Shown: positions 1 through 12,615, counted from the first letter of the stretch. The stretch is DNA of 64,000 bases from Arcuatula senhousia (GCA_963971305.1 OZ020305.1:2637001-2701000); one strand, 5' to 3'. The notes: generated by a model not told the origin, from the letters alone. Made by a program: numbers and translations.

Positions 1-242
1 TTTTTTAAAATTCAGAAGTCCAACGTGTTGATGTAAACCGAAGGCCAATTATGTTTACTATATCTTAGCATGAATATGATAATGTATGTTTGTTTTTTTA
101 AAGTGTTATAAAATGTTATATAAAACGTTGTTGTCTGAAATAATGTGAAGACTAGGCAGTGATCCGGGTTTAGATGCAAGTATTTGATCCACGTAAAAGG
201 CATTTTTTATTTGTAAAGTGGTTCATTTTAATATTAAGACAA

Positions 243-505
243 AAATTTGTCATTCTTACCGGATGTGACACGCTGAATTGGAAATTAGCAGCATGACGGG
301 TTTGCTATTGAAGGCAACACCTCTTACTCTTCCGGAGCACATGGGTTCACTCTTATTACGAAAAGAGTTGGCGTTCTTGATTTCCATTCGAATGATTTGT
401 GTTTCTTCGTGCTGTTTTTAATTGTTCGTGTTAACAATTTTTGTCGTTGCCCATTCGAAATTTTGACACTCGAATGCCCCATTGGTGCTTCTTTGCTTCT
501 TTCAA
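243..505 (+). mobile_element. Solo family A tail
   Basis: Contains 'cttactcttccggagcac', 'gttcactcttattacga', 'tgtttcttcgtgctgttttt' and ends 'gccccattggtgcttctttg'. No RT sequence is attached. Confidence 0.75.
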
Positions 506-2567
506 CATTTGCATCTGACGAGTCATACAGACACGTGCGTCATTCAATTTAAAATACATTGCATCGACTTTGGTTCTAAGTTTGATTCATAATTCAAACA
601 TATTTATTTGTTCTTGCATTAGTTGACTGATGATGGTAATGACTTTTATTTTACGAATGATAGAATTTTCAGTCTTTTCGTGACCGCTGTTTAATGGTTC
701 AAGCCAGAAGACCGCTTGAAATTAACGTCATTTTCCCAAGAACACATATAGGTTCCAATTCCTTCCGAGAAAAGACTGAAACCTTTGGTAGCCACATTCC
801 GTACAACTGCAATTTTTAAATATCATCGCATTTCATTGTCTGACTTTAACAATCAAACAAATGATTTGCACCAAGGTTTTAATTGGCCACTTGAACGGTG
901 TCGGAACGCTGTCTGTTTACGTATTTCAAGCTGTTCATTGCACAGGAAAAAATACCGTTGCACTACGCCAATAAAATATTTCACTTTGCAATCACATTAT
1001 CGTTTTTCTTGCATTGACACATCGTGTAAAGACGAGTTAATGCTTACTTTGGAAACATTTGCCAAGTTACAAAAAAACTTAAACAAATGCAAATGCATAA
1101 ATCTATTGAAAACGATACATATATTTTTATAAAGCAAAACGAGATACCTGGAAGAAGTAAAGGTCACCTAATTGGTAACTAAACATATTTATTCAGAAAA
1201 TACAAAGAAAAATTCGGTAGACAAAATACATCACTGACTTCTTAAAGAAATGTGTCGATGACATCAAACATCACAATGGAGACACATGTAATTGTTGATA
1301 TGAAGCTATAAAGCAACTAAACCACAATCAGTCCAAACCAGGGTGAACTCGGATGGCCTGGAAGCTTCTCAAATGCAATTCAATGTTATCTTTAAATATG
1401 ATACACATATAGCAAAAACTAAAATTTACAAATAGTATTATACAGTGAGACAGCCACTTTCATTCTTATTGTTACATTTGATAAAAACATTATAAATCAG
1501 CTTAAAGGAAAAAAAAAACGGTTTACTCCGTTGAATAATTAAGTTTGCTGATAAAGTGTTATCTCTGGCGCCAAAACTGAAAAAAGCTGTTTGCTACATT
1601 CGAAGACGTTAATTATCTTAGGAATGATCCGCTTATTCAAAATAAAGGCATTCCATTTATTGGCCTACAAATTTCCAGATCAAGGTTTCCAATTTTGTTA
1701 CCATTTAACATTCAATCAAGGTTGAAAAGGAATGCAAATTACTTCAAGGAAAGCGCTAAATACGAAGATTCTTGTCTGTCAAATTCAGCAACATATCATG
1801 TCGACGCAAATTTTAAGACAATTATTTTTCTAAAAGCAAACTTCCGTATCAATTTTAGTGTTTTTTCTTCAATGTACGTGCGTGTGTGTTAAAACTATAA
1901 TGTTATATAAAATTTATGAACTAAAAATTCATACAATTATAAAGAAGTACAGCATATCGAGAAAAAAGATAAAAATCAATCAGCAACAAGTACTCAAATC
2001 GACATGACTTCGGTCAGGTGTCAGCAGCTCCTGTTCATTATAGTACACCCGTAACATAACCAACGATCGAGTTAATGTGGTTGTTAAATCATGTCTGTAA
2101 TCCTACATGACGTACAGTGGCAGTTTTTGAGACTATTCCAATCTTCAATCTCCGATATATCTTTGTTATATTTTGACATTTGATTTTGATCATCCTAGAT
2201 TACTTTTATTGACATAATATGAGATTTTATACTGCCCCCGACGATTGTGTTAAATTTGTGTACATGTAAATAGGTGTGATAGTTTCCTTCCTCTCTGTGA
2301 TGTTAGAAATAGACAATAGAAATAAAAGAATATCGTCAGCATTTTTAACAAAATATTTGAATTCACGATCTACATGTATCAATGTGTGAAAAGACCGTTA
2401 GTTCAAATTAATGTTACCTGAAAGCGAGATAACCACAAGTTCAATTTTGTTTTAATAAGAAAAAAATGTTTTTAATGCCACATTTCAAGTGATTTGATGA
2501 ATGCACGTTTATATAGATTTTAATAAAATTTTGTGTGTAATTTTTATTGTTTCTCTTTTATGTTTGT
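506..2567. other. No gene recognised
   Basis: AT-rich sequence. The longest open frame (785-1132, 115 codons) shows no domain, no splice context and ordinary base composition; nothing else recognised. Confidence 0.6.
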
Positions 2568-2802
2568 TGGCAACGCGACGGGTGTGCTATAGCAAGCAGG
2601 AACTTCTTACTCTTCCGGAGCACCTGAGTTCACCCTTTTTTCGACTTGAGTTCACGTTGTTGATTGATATTCAGTTATTTTGTGTTTCCATGCTTTACAT
2701 ATTGTCTGTTTTTGTCCCGTTCTTGTTGGTGTTTACTGGTTTTGTCTCTGTCCTTTCGGACTTTTGAAATTCGGATACCCCATTGGGACCTCTGCTTCTT
2801 TG
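2568..2802 (+). mobile_element. Solo family A tail
   Basis: Contains 'ggtgtgctatagcaagcagg', 'ttccggagcacctgagttca', 'ggtgtttactggttttgtct' and ends 'acctctgcttctttg'. The 88-codon ORF across it (2501-2767) is only tail sequence. Confidence 0.8.
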
Positions 2803-3207
2803 TACTGATATTAATTAAACGGCTTATGGTAAAAGCGCTTTAAACTTCTAATTTTTGGTAACCAGTTTGTTTTGAATTGTCATATATAGTATTTGGAAGT
2901 TCATTGATAGCTTTAGCCAAATTAATGAACTTTATGTTCTAAAATTAGAGATTATATTTAATATCTAAAATCGTCTTCCTTGAAAGAATGTTTCAATATA
3001 GCCCGTAGACATTCTTCTAATTAAAATGTTGCAATATGTTAAGACAAATAGCACATGAGCCAGGAAATTATTTTTATCAACGGTTTCTCTTTCATTGAAT
3101 TAGGATCACTGATACAGACCTTTAAGTCATGATATCAATTTAAGAATACAGAAGTAAAAGGTCAAAATTGGTTACTTTTAAGGTATATGTATATAGAGGG
3201 TTTTTGA

Positions 3208-3413
3208 AAAAAGCAGATGTACCAATGGGGTATCTGAATGTCAAAAGTCCGAAAGGGCAGAGACAAAACCAGTAAACACCAACAAGAACGGGACAAAAAC
3301 AGACAACATGTTAAACACGGAGACACAAAATAACTGAATATCAATCAACAACGCGAACTCCAGTCAAAACAAGAGTGAACTCAGGTGCCCAGGAAGAGTA
3401 AGCAGTTTCTGAA
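3208..3413 (-). mobile_element. Solo family A tail, inverted
   Basis: Reverse complement of the tail: 'gcagatgtaccaatggggta', 'aaaagtccgaaagggcag', 'aagagtgaactcaggtgc'. It lies about 400 bp from the + strand copy at 2568 in opposite orientation. Confidence 0.78.
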
Positions 3414-4994
3414 ACTTAGCATCATTTTTCGTACCTATCATTATTTTGAATTTTACGATGTCATGGACTTCTGAAATGCTAAAATTCATTATTACAAGAA
3501 AACATGAATTCAAATTAAATACAAATTAATTAGATGTACAAAAGGATTTGGAAAGAAGGTCACTTGTGTGACCATCAGCAGCAAATTAATGAAAATGATA
3601 AATGCAGTAGAAGGTTTTGCTTTCTATGAAGCAAAAAAAATGTAAATCTTCAACCTAGTTTGTTTTTAAACGAACAAGTACAACTATTCTTACTTAAACT
3701 TACCATAGAAATATAAAGAATTTTGATGTGCAGACCAAAAGTTCAAGATCTTAACAAAATTTACCTATTTATTTTGATTCTCAGAATACTGTTCTCTTTG
3801 AAATAGTTACATAACTTTTTCTCTTACATATATCCGTATTTTAAAACTTAATTACCTATAAGAATGTCAGGATGACAATAATGGAATGTCCATTTGTTAT
3901 GATATTTCCTGTTTATTATAGAACATTTTAGCCTCTTCTACATTTTACATTGAAGCTTTTTTTCACTAATGACCACCAACGTAATACGTCGATGATAACT
4001 ATTCTGCTGGCTCTACTTGTATAGATATTTGCTTTTCAGACATGATCTTTGTCATTGTGTATAAATATAACAAAAATGTTGTTCTTGGCACAAAACGACA
4101 GACAGATTTATGCGATTCTTCTTTATAAGGTTACCATTCATTAAAATTTGTAGGTTTTCTCGAAGAAAAAAATGAATCCGGAAATTATCACAGATTATGC
4201 TAGGTGACCTGTACTTCTAAAAGATGAACAAACATGTGACAAGTTGTAAATATATTTACTATATATAGACAGGTGCATACGAACGACCGTGTATTTTAAT
4301 ATAGACGGAAGATATATGGTTCTGTAAATAACAAGAAATGCGCCTTAGTGAAATTTTATGAGGAGTGGGAATGATTGATATATTAACAAATCAAAAAGAA
4401 AAATGAGTGCATAATTTTTCAAAGCACAGGTGAATTATAACAATACAACGCCATAGAATAAACAAGTCTGTACATTAAAGAGAAAATGGAAGTACTTTAA
4501 TAAGCATATGATGACATTACCTCTTGTAAAAGCGAACATTATAAACTTCTTGCAAAAAAATACAATGTAACAATCTCTATTGTCTAACACTAGTTTTAAA
4601 CCTTTTTCTGTTACTTTTCAGATGATGGTGTATTTTTTTTATCAGCTGGTTTCTATGCTCAATTAGGCGTTCCTTGTATGGCTACGTTAGTAAACAAGTG
4701 TCATTTAAAATAATTCCTTCCTTAAGGTTAATAAGGCCACATGTCATGTGACCATAAACAGCTAAAAATGCAAAAAAATGCATTAGTGGAAATGTCAAGA
4801 AAATATAAAACTTGTGTTAAATAATAATATTTCTTAAAACTTAATATAAATAAATAAATTACTAAACATATACATTGACCATTCCTAAATAAATCTAATT
4901 TTCGAAAAAAAATCAATGGAGATAATTGAAAGTTAACCCTGAAATTACATAAGTTTATACTGTAGACAAAAATGGAAGCAGACGATCACCTATT
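3414..4994. other. No gene recognised
   Basis: AT-rich, short random frames only; no repeat recognised. Confidence 0.6.
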
Positions 4995-5083
4995 TATTTG
5001 TGTCTTCCATGTTTTGTCTTTTCTCTTGGATATTGAGATTGATCCTCCAAGTTCGGGTATTTTGTTATTACCTTCATTTATAT
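4995..5083 (+). mobile_element. Family B tail end fragment
   Basis: 'gtcttccatgttttgtcttt', 'attgagattgatcctccaag' and 'ttttgttattaccttcattt' match the terminal part of the family B tail. A family A tail starts about 28 bp later. Confidence 0.6.
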
Positions 5084-5111
5084 CAAATTACATTGAATTA
5101 TATCAAATTAG

Positions 5112-5283
5112 AGCACCCGAGTTCATTCTTGTTACGACTAAAGTTCGCGTTGTTGATTTCTATTCGGCTGATTTAGTGTTTTGTGTTTCTTCTTTCTATT
5201 CTTGGTTGTTTTCACCGTTTTTTTTTCGTTGCCCTTTCGGACATTTGACACTTAAATGCCACAATTATGCCTCTTTGCATCTT
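5112..5283 (+). mobile_element. Solo family A tail
   Basis: 'gagcacccgagttcattctt', 'gttgccctttcggacatttg' and the end 'tgcctctttgcatctt'. The 110-codon ORF 4972-5304 is the translation of this and the preceding fragment, not a gene. Confidence 0.68.
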
Positions 5284-6117
5284 GAAAAACGATTAAAAGA
5301 CTAAAATATTTATAATGCCAATGATCGATGCTGGAATTTAGGAATATACACTAAAATATGTCAATATATAATATTTAAAATTAATCCTGGAACGTTCAAG
5401 GTAAGACCCCTTCGTGACATTTTTAACACTTGGTGCTTGATGTTATGCATGTTCTTTTCAATTAAATGTTCCAAATATGTTTTAAGAAAATTCGACCATG
5501 AGGATGTCTAAATGATACGCTTAAATTGTGATTATAACACGCGTATGCTAATCCTTAAATGACTGAAAAGGATCAAAGATGGAAGAAATATTGGCAAGTG
5601 TTGAAATGAATTTCATTTAATGGTAATGTTGCTATTGCATTTTGCTTGTTTTGTGTGTTGTTTATCTATGTTGTTGTAAACTATGTCATCTATTTGTGGA
5701 CGTGGGAATTCTATGTTCCTATTTTTATTACCTTGTTATTGTCTTAAGTTCTAAAGTTATGCATAAGGTCAGAGAAGGCTGAAAATTCAAGACCTGATTT
5801 TTTGCTTATCTTTTTATCATGTTGGTTCTTAAAAATCAGGAACTAAAGATATTTCGTTAATAAGTCTTTCAAGCAAAAGTTCTTTTCAAAATAGTCTAGA
5901 ACAATTATATTATCAAATACTCTTCCAAACATCTTTGTTTGGTGCCTGCTATAATATAATTGTTAAAACATATGATAGATACAAATTTAAGTAAACATTT
6001 TGTACTGTCTGTAATGTCAAATGATTTAGAACTTGTAAACTAAACAAATTCACCATTTTTAGAGTAAATTCACATACATATGATCCATCAAGAACTTTTG
6101 AAGGGTGTGATTATCAA

Positions 6118-6232
6118 ATGGGTACTAATTGGGCATTTAATTGTCAAAAGTACAAAGTTGCAAAAACAAAATCAGACGAAACAAACAAAGGCAACACGAT
6201 GAAACATACAAAACAAAGACAACCAAACACAC
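6118..6232 (-). mobile_element. Diverged family A tail fragment
   Basis: 'gggtactaattgggcattta' and 'gtcaaaagtacaaagttgc', then a run of aac/aaa-rich sequence like the inverted tail. Confidence 0.45.
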
Positions 6233-7737
6233 GTGCATAAGCTTTTTTAAATCTAAAATTATTGCAGTTAAAATATAAGCTAGCTAAATATGGTCTTTCA
6301 CAGTATTGTATTCAACGGGAGTACTAGATTTGTTTTGTTTACTTGAGATTCAAATGACCTTCTTCCAAAGTCATGCGTCAATCATTACAGCTAAGACTAA
6401 TAATATTTCCAAATTCTATCATTGTGCGTTGTTATATGAATCCTGCTCAATTTTATGTAGTAATAACCAACAAACATAATTATTTTGTCAACAGAAACTT
6501 GATGATGTTGTAAACGAACCTTTAAAGGCAGAAGAATCGTGTTATGAAGCTAATTTGACACTGACCAAATAGCCTTGTTTATGTTGGTTTCTCTTTCACT
6601 GATTTGTACGCTGAAACCTGTGTTGGTTGTTTTCCAGTTTATCGGTAATAATCTGGAATCTTATTAAGGGTAATCGTATTAACTCGTCAGAATAAGGAGT
6701 GACAATGTTTGAGTCAATGACTTCGACGAGGAATATAAAATTCCTTAATGAAAAATATGGTGCCAATAACAAAATAATAAAGATGTCTTTCCGTTGTACT
6801 TGATAATAAGGTCATGTCATTTTATACCAATAACAGACATCTGCCATCATAGCCTTTTAGCATTTTAAACACGATTATCCGGTTGATACCACAGCTAGAA
6901 GCTAAACCAAATGAACTTTTTGATGTTTCAAACACTTCGCTTCTACTCCTGATTGATTTGAAAAGACAGAAAACAAAGAGTTCACCTATTACAAATAATC
7001 AAAAAGAAGAACTGCTTATGCTTGTTGATAAACTATGAAAAAATTAAACACAAGTATAGACTAGGTTTCTGTATTCAATGATGTCATAGAAAGAAAAGAT
7101 AAATAAAATTGAATAATAAATTCTGGATTTGGATAGGTTGGTGTTTAAGCATTCTCACCAAGTTACATCCAGCGACATCTACTGGTCGTTTAATATTTAG
7201 TTTAATTGAGTCTGATAAAAGTTACGTTCAATTGTTAATTGTGAAGTAAGCTCTATTCTTATAATATTACAATTGTAAGCATCTATAAACACTTGACCAA
7301 TAGCTAGGGATCACCTGAAAAATAACATTTTTAAAAGCCACAAACGTATATCTTTTACATAGAAAATAAAAGCAACCAAGGACTAAATAAAATGGTAATT
7401 AGCAAAGCTTTGAATTTAAGTCGGAAGAATAGAAGTCATTCTTTCAAAAGACTGGAAATTTGCAATTGATTTGACTAGGTGAAAATTATTGAGGCGAAAA
7501 TAGGGGGCATAAAATTTTTCACAATATTTCAAAATTTGAAAGATATCGAACTATAAAACTTTATTCTTATGTTTAAAACAGAAGTTAAGGTCACTTTTAA
7601 GCATTCAAGAAGAACAAACTCATAATTACAGACAATTTTAGCTCCACGCTTTTTCTGGATTTTTTTCTTTGCAATTTTCACATGTTCGAATTTTTTTTAA
7701 TCAAAACCGCACAATGCAATGGTTTCATAACAACGGC
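6233..7737. other. No gene recognised
   Basis: Nothing beyond AT-rich sequence; 5284-6117 just before it is also empty. Confidence 0.6.
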
Positions 7738-8410
7738 AAAAAGGCAGCCATGGGTTATTTGAGTGTCAAATGTCCGAAAGGGGAAACACGAAATCAGTAA
7801 ACACGAACAAAAACGGCACGAAGAAACAAAAAATAAAAAATCAACCAAAAGAAAATAAATAACGCGAACTCAAGTCGTAACATGAGCGAACTAAGGTGCT
7901 CCTGAAGAGTAAGTGGTTCCTGCCTACTGTAGCACACCCATCGTATTGCTAATTTCCAATTTAGTGTGTCAAATCCGGTAAAGGTAAGCAAAACAAATTT
8001 CTACGACAAACCAAAATCTGCACTCATTTGAGAGATAGAATTCCCCTATTTTCCTACGAGTGCACAGTGTCTACCGTAAAATTTCTTGAGTAAAGACAGC
8101 AACCGTGGAGCAACATAACCCTGTGTCAGCAATTTCTTTGTTAAACGAGACGCTCTGTCAAGGAAATCGATGCAATTCCCGCAAACTCTGGAGTAACGAA
8201 TCAACTGTGATACAAAGACTCCAAAGGCAGGAGCGGACGGAATGATGCTACACAAAAAGGGAAAGTTTACGATTTGAAAGTTGAAGTCATCACGTTTGTT
8301 ATAGAGATTTGTTGAAAGTCTTCCTTGAGAGTCAATTTCGAGATGTAGATCTAGATATGAAGCAGGCTTCCTAGAATCCGTTGTGTCCTTTATCTCAAGT
8401 TTCTGGGGAT
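7738..8410 (-). mobile_element. Family A retroelement, 5'-truncated
   Basis: Minus strand RT end: CSIIPSAPAFGVFVSQLIRY, then LLTQGYVAPRLLSLLKKFYG, within 8410-8046 (open piece 8255-8046). The tail (about 8010-7738) has 'gggtgtgctacagtaggcagg' and ends before 'ggctgcctttttgccg'. More diverged than the 31 and 57.7 kb copies. Motifs A-C are absent. Confidence 0.75.
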
Positions 8411-8809
8411 AAAAAAGGTTTAAACATTAGGAAACATCTTAGTCTTTTATCACCACGTGGGTTTTTCATCAAATTTATTAGCTTCTATTCGAAAAAAGGA
8501 AAATATAGCTGTTGAAAACTAAAAAAAAATGTTGGTCCTTAATTTTTGTCCAATTTTATATAAGATTTATACAAGTAGTTACAAGTTATAAAAAGCAATG
8601 GCCAATATTTGACAAATTTTCCTGTCTTTAGCACCGTGTTGACGTATTTAGCATGGTATGTGTAGTTTATGCTGATCATAAATAAGATAAGATAAGATAT
8701 CAGTCATTTTCAACGAAGTGTAAAGACGAACCTAAACGTTTTAAAGGCATGCAGGTGCTTATTACTGGGACTGGTAGTTCTAAATAATAACATCCAAGCT
8801 CTTAAATTT

Positions 8810-8910
8810 CTTTTGAAAAGCCTGTACCAAATCAGGATCATTGTGGTCTTCAATTTTTCAGGTATTATCGTAGACATTAAGATTCATAATTTTGTTATTA
8901 CCTTTATTAA
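8810..8910 (+). mobile_element. Diverged family B tail fragment
   Basis: 'gcctgtaccaaatcaggatc' and the terminal 'ttttgttattacctttatta' match the family B tail. The middle is diverged. Confidence 0.5.
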
Positions 8911-9495
8911 AGCATCAAATGCATGCATATTAGTTTATTTTGAATAGGGTTTCTACCCGCTAATTAGGAAAATTCACTTGCATCGAGCAAAAATGCTTTG
9001 ACGAACTTTCTGTTGATAGCCACTAATGAACTTCAGCTTCCGTACTGTAAAAGCTTTATAAAATATGTCTTTTGAAGATAATTTTTTTTCATAAAAACTA
9101 TAAAAGCAAATATCTTTTTACTTGATTAAAACATTTAGCCTTGGAATTTTCTTATCAGTCCATTTTTCAATATAGAAAAAAATATCCAAATCATTTTTTG
9201 TTGTATATAATAAACCTGTTGACAAACATGACTATTATAAGAAATATCGAACTGTCTAATGAATTTTAATTTGATATTAACATCATCAAAACAAAAACAG
9301 TCAATATTTTAACGTCTTGAAATGTCGAAGTCGCTAAAATACAACTTTATATTTAAACACAAACACACAATCTATAATCATTCGTGTCACACAACGTTTT
9401 AACGGGAGCAAATCAAAATAACATAAAATCATAAAACGGATATGGAACGAAGAAAGCTGATTGTTTATTATCATCATGCTATGAAAAGATCCTAG
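8911..9495. other. No gene recognised
   Basis: AT-rich, no supported feature. Confidence 0.55.
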
Positions 9496-9524
9496 AAGGG
9501 AACCCCCCCCCCCCAAAAAAAAAA
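9496..9524. repeat. Poly-C/poly-A tract
   Basis: About 12 C followed by about 10 A. The same composite homopolymer recurs at 26094-26113. Confidence 0.7.
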
Positions 9525-9757
9525 CACGTTGCAACAAAAATCATTCTTTTTAGAATCTCATATTTTTCGGGATTTTTAACCTTTAAAGATTCACAAACAA
9601 AAATTCACATCAATAGAATAAGTTGGTCACGTGGTTTGCCTTTGATAGAAAATCTTATGTTTTTTTTCAAATCAAGCAAACTAAATGCATTTTAGCCGTC
9701 TAGTTTGGTAATCTGTAACCATAAAAATAATAACCGTAGATGTTTGGCATTAAACAG

Positions 9758-9952
9758 ATAAAGGTAATAACAAAACTACCGAACTTGAATGATCAATCTT
9801 ATTGTCCAGAGAAAATAACAAAAAACAAATCAGTCATACCGGAGAATTGGTGGATCGCAATGGTCCTGACTTGGTACAGGCATTTCAAACGAAATGGTGG
9901 GTTAAACCAGGTTTTATGGCGCCAAACCTCCCTCTTCCATTGCGATGATTCT
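9758..9952 (-). mobile_element. Solo family B tail
   Basis: Inverted tail: 'ggtaataacaaaactaccg', 'ggagaattggtggatcgcaa', 'ggttttatggcgccaaacct'. Very close to the tails at 39.5 and 60.1 kb. Confidence 0.8.
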
Positions 9953-10002
9953 TAAAAAAAGGAAACAAAAGAAAAAGATATCACAAACTCAATCATTTAA
10001 TC

Positions 10003-10340
10003 AGGTGGTGTAGTGGTTAACGCATCGGGCTACTAACACGAACGTTCGTGGTTCAATCCTTGTAAGGGGTAAACATTTCACTGACCGATAATCCGACTCT
10101 TTCTTGATACCATTTCCGAAGATGGTCGCAAGAATGATGGATTTTTTTTTGTATATTGAGAGCAATACCATGTTCATGTCTAAGACCCCTTTTGAATTTT
10201 AGAGTTCGTTGAGACTATGCTCAATTGGGCTACTACAAAGGCCACACTGGCAATTTTCAAACTGGAAAGGGATTTATAGAAGCATTGAGCTTGTTTCCTA
10301 ATCCAGGATAAATAAATAATGTTAAACAAAAGCAAATAAA
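10003..10340 (+). mobile_element. tRNA-derived SINE (probable)
   Basis: The head has a pol III A-box-like 'tggtgtagtgg' followed about 40 nt later by a B-box-like 'ggttcaatcc', spaced as in a tRNA gene, then non-tRNA body sequence. The acceptor stem is not closed, so a functional tRNA is unlikely. The right limit is uncertain; it may end in the A-rich 'ataaataaataatgttaaac' near 10330. Confidence 0.6.
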
Positions 10341-10409
10341 ATAAGCCATGTCAGATTTGCTTCAAAATATATCCCAATAACAATCTTTTATTTCAAAAAT
10401 AAATTAACT

Positions 10410-10509
10410 ACCGAACCGTAAGGTCGCAATGGAAGAAGATGCGCAATTAAACCTGTTTCCATTTGAAATGCCTGTACCAAGTCAGGGTAATTGCGATCTA
10501 TAACTATAA
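10410..10509 (+). mobile_element. Family B tail, left part (interrupted)
   Basis: 'ggtcgcaatggaagaagatg' and 'gaaatgcctgtaccaagtca' followed by 'attgcgatctataac'. The tail resumes at 11981 after an inserted TIR-bounded segment. Confidence 0.65.
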
Positions 10510-10587
10510 CAGATGGGTCCAGTCCTAACATGTACAAAAGTGGACCTAAAGCGACTTTATGTCCGCTTTTCTGTTCTTCAAATGAAC

Positions 10588-10735
10588 TTTGGTCAGGTCA
10601 AAGCAGACCGTGGTCTGCACTCCTGGTCAGGTCTGCTTTCAAAAGTGGGCCAGACCTGACCTGTCCTCAGACCGAGAGCTGTTTAGAGCTGACCTGACCA
10701 GAAGACAGGTTCGCTTCGGACAGCTTTTTATCAGT
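10588..10735. repeat. Clustered GGTCAGGTC / GACCTGACC inverted repeats
   Basis: Four short arms alternate in orientation ('ggtcaggtcaaagcagacc', 'ctggtcaggtctgc', 'ccagacctgacctgt', 'gctgacctgacca'), giving a GC-rich patch able to form hairpins. Confidence 0.7.
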
Positions 10736-11024
10736 GGATAGGACTGCAAATAAATTAATAGGTTGTCAATTCAAATAAAATTTTAGCAATTTGCATAGTC
10801 ATTTCATTAGTTTTATCTAGTCAATAAATGTTTACTTGAAATAAAAAAAAAGAATATTGATATTTTTATGTTAAAATATAATTTTCACCTAACAATATCA
10901 ATTTTTTTTCATTATTTATTTTAATTAATTATTTTTTTTATTTCTTTGTTTATATATTTTAGTTAAAATTAACGTAATGCTGGACGATAGTTTATAAATA
11001 AATAATATTTTAGTAAGAAGCAGA

Positions 11025-11170
11025 GGTACAAATTGGTATCCGAATGTCAAAAGTCCGAAAGGTTAGAGACAAAACCAATAAACACCAACAGGAACGCGAC
11101 AAAAACAGGCAACATGTAAAACATGGAAACACAAAATAACTGAATATCAATCAACAACGCGAACTCCATC
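11025..11170 (-). mobile_element. Solo family A tail
   Basis: 'cagaggtacaaattggtatc', 'aaagtccgaaaggttagaga', 'atcaatcaacaacgcgaact'. Nested inside the TIR-bounded unit 10513-11979. Confidence 0.7.
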
Positions 11171-11423
11171 CGACTTAGTCAAGTATTTTTTAAAAGTTTT
11201 TTTTATTGAATAAAAACAAAAACATAAAATACCGTTTTTTTTAAATTGATAATGTTAACTTATATTTCTATTTTGAAAATAGCAAAAATTTATTTAAGAC
11301 AAAATCATGTCGAACTGAAATACCTTACCCAGCTACTTTTTTGGAAGAACGTCATCAATATTAATCCTGAACTTTGCTATTAATCTTTATTTATTTGATT
11401 AGGCAATTCTACATAAGCATATT

Positions 11424-11520
11424 AAATACGAAAGAATATGGAAAATGTGCCAGAAAGACACGATCCACATATTGAATGTACAATGCAAAATTTCGCTGCG
11501 TGTGAAGCGCTTTTCTGGAT
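11424..11520 (+). repeat. 97-bp direct repeat, copy 1
   Basis: 'gtgccagaaagacacgatcc' through 'gtgaagcgcttttctgg', repeated 383 bp downstream with a few differences. Apparent ORFs across it are probably repeat translation. Confidence 0.75.
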
Positions 11521-11806
11521 TAACCTTCATCAGACACGCTAGGAGTAAAAACTTTGGAAAACCGGTAGTATATAAGATATGATAAAACAAAAACAGAAGC
11601 CAAAAAATATAACAACAATGACCAAACAAATAAATTTATCAATCTTTAAAGAAATAGCCAAACGTTGTCAATTTTTAAAAATATGTAAACTGTGTCTCTC
11701 CAACACATATTCCAGTACTCGAAAATATATAAGAGCATACAACTGAAGCACGGGGAAGCTTTCTACGACCTCCACACGGCACTAAAGCCAAACTCTGAAA
11801 TAATAT

Positions 11807-11903
11807 TAATACGAAAGAATATGGAATATGTGCCAGAAAGACACGATCCACATGTTGAATGTACAATGCAAAATTTCGCTGCGTGTGAAGCGCTTTTCTG
11901 GAT
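11807..11903 (+). repeat. 97-bp direct repeat, copy 2
   Basis: Second copy of the block at 11424-11520. Confidence 0.75.
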
Positions 11904-11980
11904 ACCAGAAAGCTGTTCAGACTGAACTTCTGGTCAACTTTTCTGCTTTACTATGCATACAGGTTAGGACTGGACCCATT

Positions 11981-12062
11981 TGTATGATGCGTCTTCCATG
12001 TTTTGTCTTTTCTTTTGGAAATTGAGATTGATTCTGCAAGTTCGATAATTTTCTTATTACGT
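11981..12062 (+). mobile_element. Family B tail, right part (interrupted)
   Basis: 'gtcttccatgttttgtcttt' to 'ttttcttattacgtttat', completing the tail begun at 10410. Confidence 0.62.
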
Positions 12063-12229
12063 TTATACTCAAATATAGTATTTCTATTCACGATAAATGT
12101 ACTGGTTTTCAAAAAAAGGTGTTTTTTTCCTATTAAACTTCTGTGATTTAAGCTTACCTGACCCAAAGTGTAATGTGAGTTATTGCTATCTTTAAGCGTC
12201 TGTCGTCTGTCTTCCATCCGTTAACTTTT

Positions 12230-12615
12230 CTTCATAGTTCTACGAAAGGGATTGCTTTCAAACTTTCTAAAATTGATATTTAGGATGTATTCTATCAAGA
12301 TTGTGAATTTGTGCACGCCAATCAACCAACATGACCACTTTGGCTAGACATTAGACATTAGATTTTAGCTTATAGGTTAAAAATTATAAGAGATAGAGAA
12401 TATCCGAAGCAACTTTAACTTTCTTCAGCATAAAAAACTCCACAAAACTCTCCATTGACTCAAAGTTGTGGGACATCTACTTATTGGAGGTATTTCTTAT
12501 TAATCGTTAATTTCCACCATTTTCACATTTTTTTAACTTCATATTGTAAACCCTATGTGCTAGAAAAAAAGTTAGCCATGGAGAATTATTATAGTCAACA
12601 TTGTCAGATCAACCG
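12230..12615 (+). repeat. Diverged tandem duplicate, copy 1
   Basis: About 385 bp. Aligns with 12660-13030: shared anchors are 'aggatgt-ttctat', 'caaccaa-at', 'aagagat-gaga-aatccga', 'ttagc-a-ggagaatt'. Stops in all frames; non-coding. Confidence 0.65.

Larger units (their letters stand above)
10513..11979. mobile_element. TIR-bounded insertion inside a family B tail
   Basis: The ends are a perfect 17-bp inverted repeat, 'atgggtccagtcctaac' at 10513-10529 and its reverse complement at 11963-11979; partial match extends to about 26 bp per side. The flanks (10410-10509 and 11981-12062) are the two halves of one family B tail, so the unit looks like a DNA-transposon insertion. A possible TA target duplication is blurred by one base. 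It contains a GGTCAGGTC-rich palindromic stretch, a nested family A tail and a 97-bp internal repeat. No transposase frame is visible, so non-autonomous. Confidence 0.6.

Noticed and set aside
785..1132. 115-codon open frame
   Set aside because: No domain, no splice context, ordinary AT-rich composition and no similarity to a family I know; taken as chance.
10003..10075. Functional tRNA gene
   Set aside because: A- and B-box-like sequences exist but the acceptor and other stems do not close; better explained as a SINE head.
11692..11925. 77-codon frame with a protein-like sequence
   Set aside because: It lies across the 97-bp repeat that recurs at 11424 and inside a TIR-bounded element; three overlapping frames are open there, as expected of a repeat.
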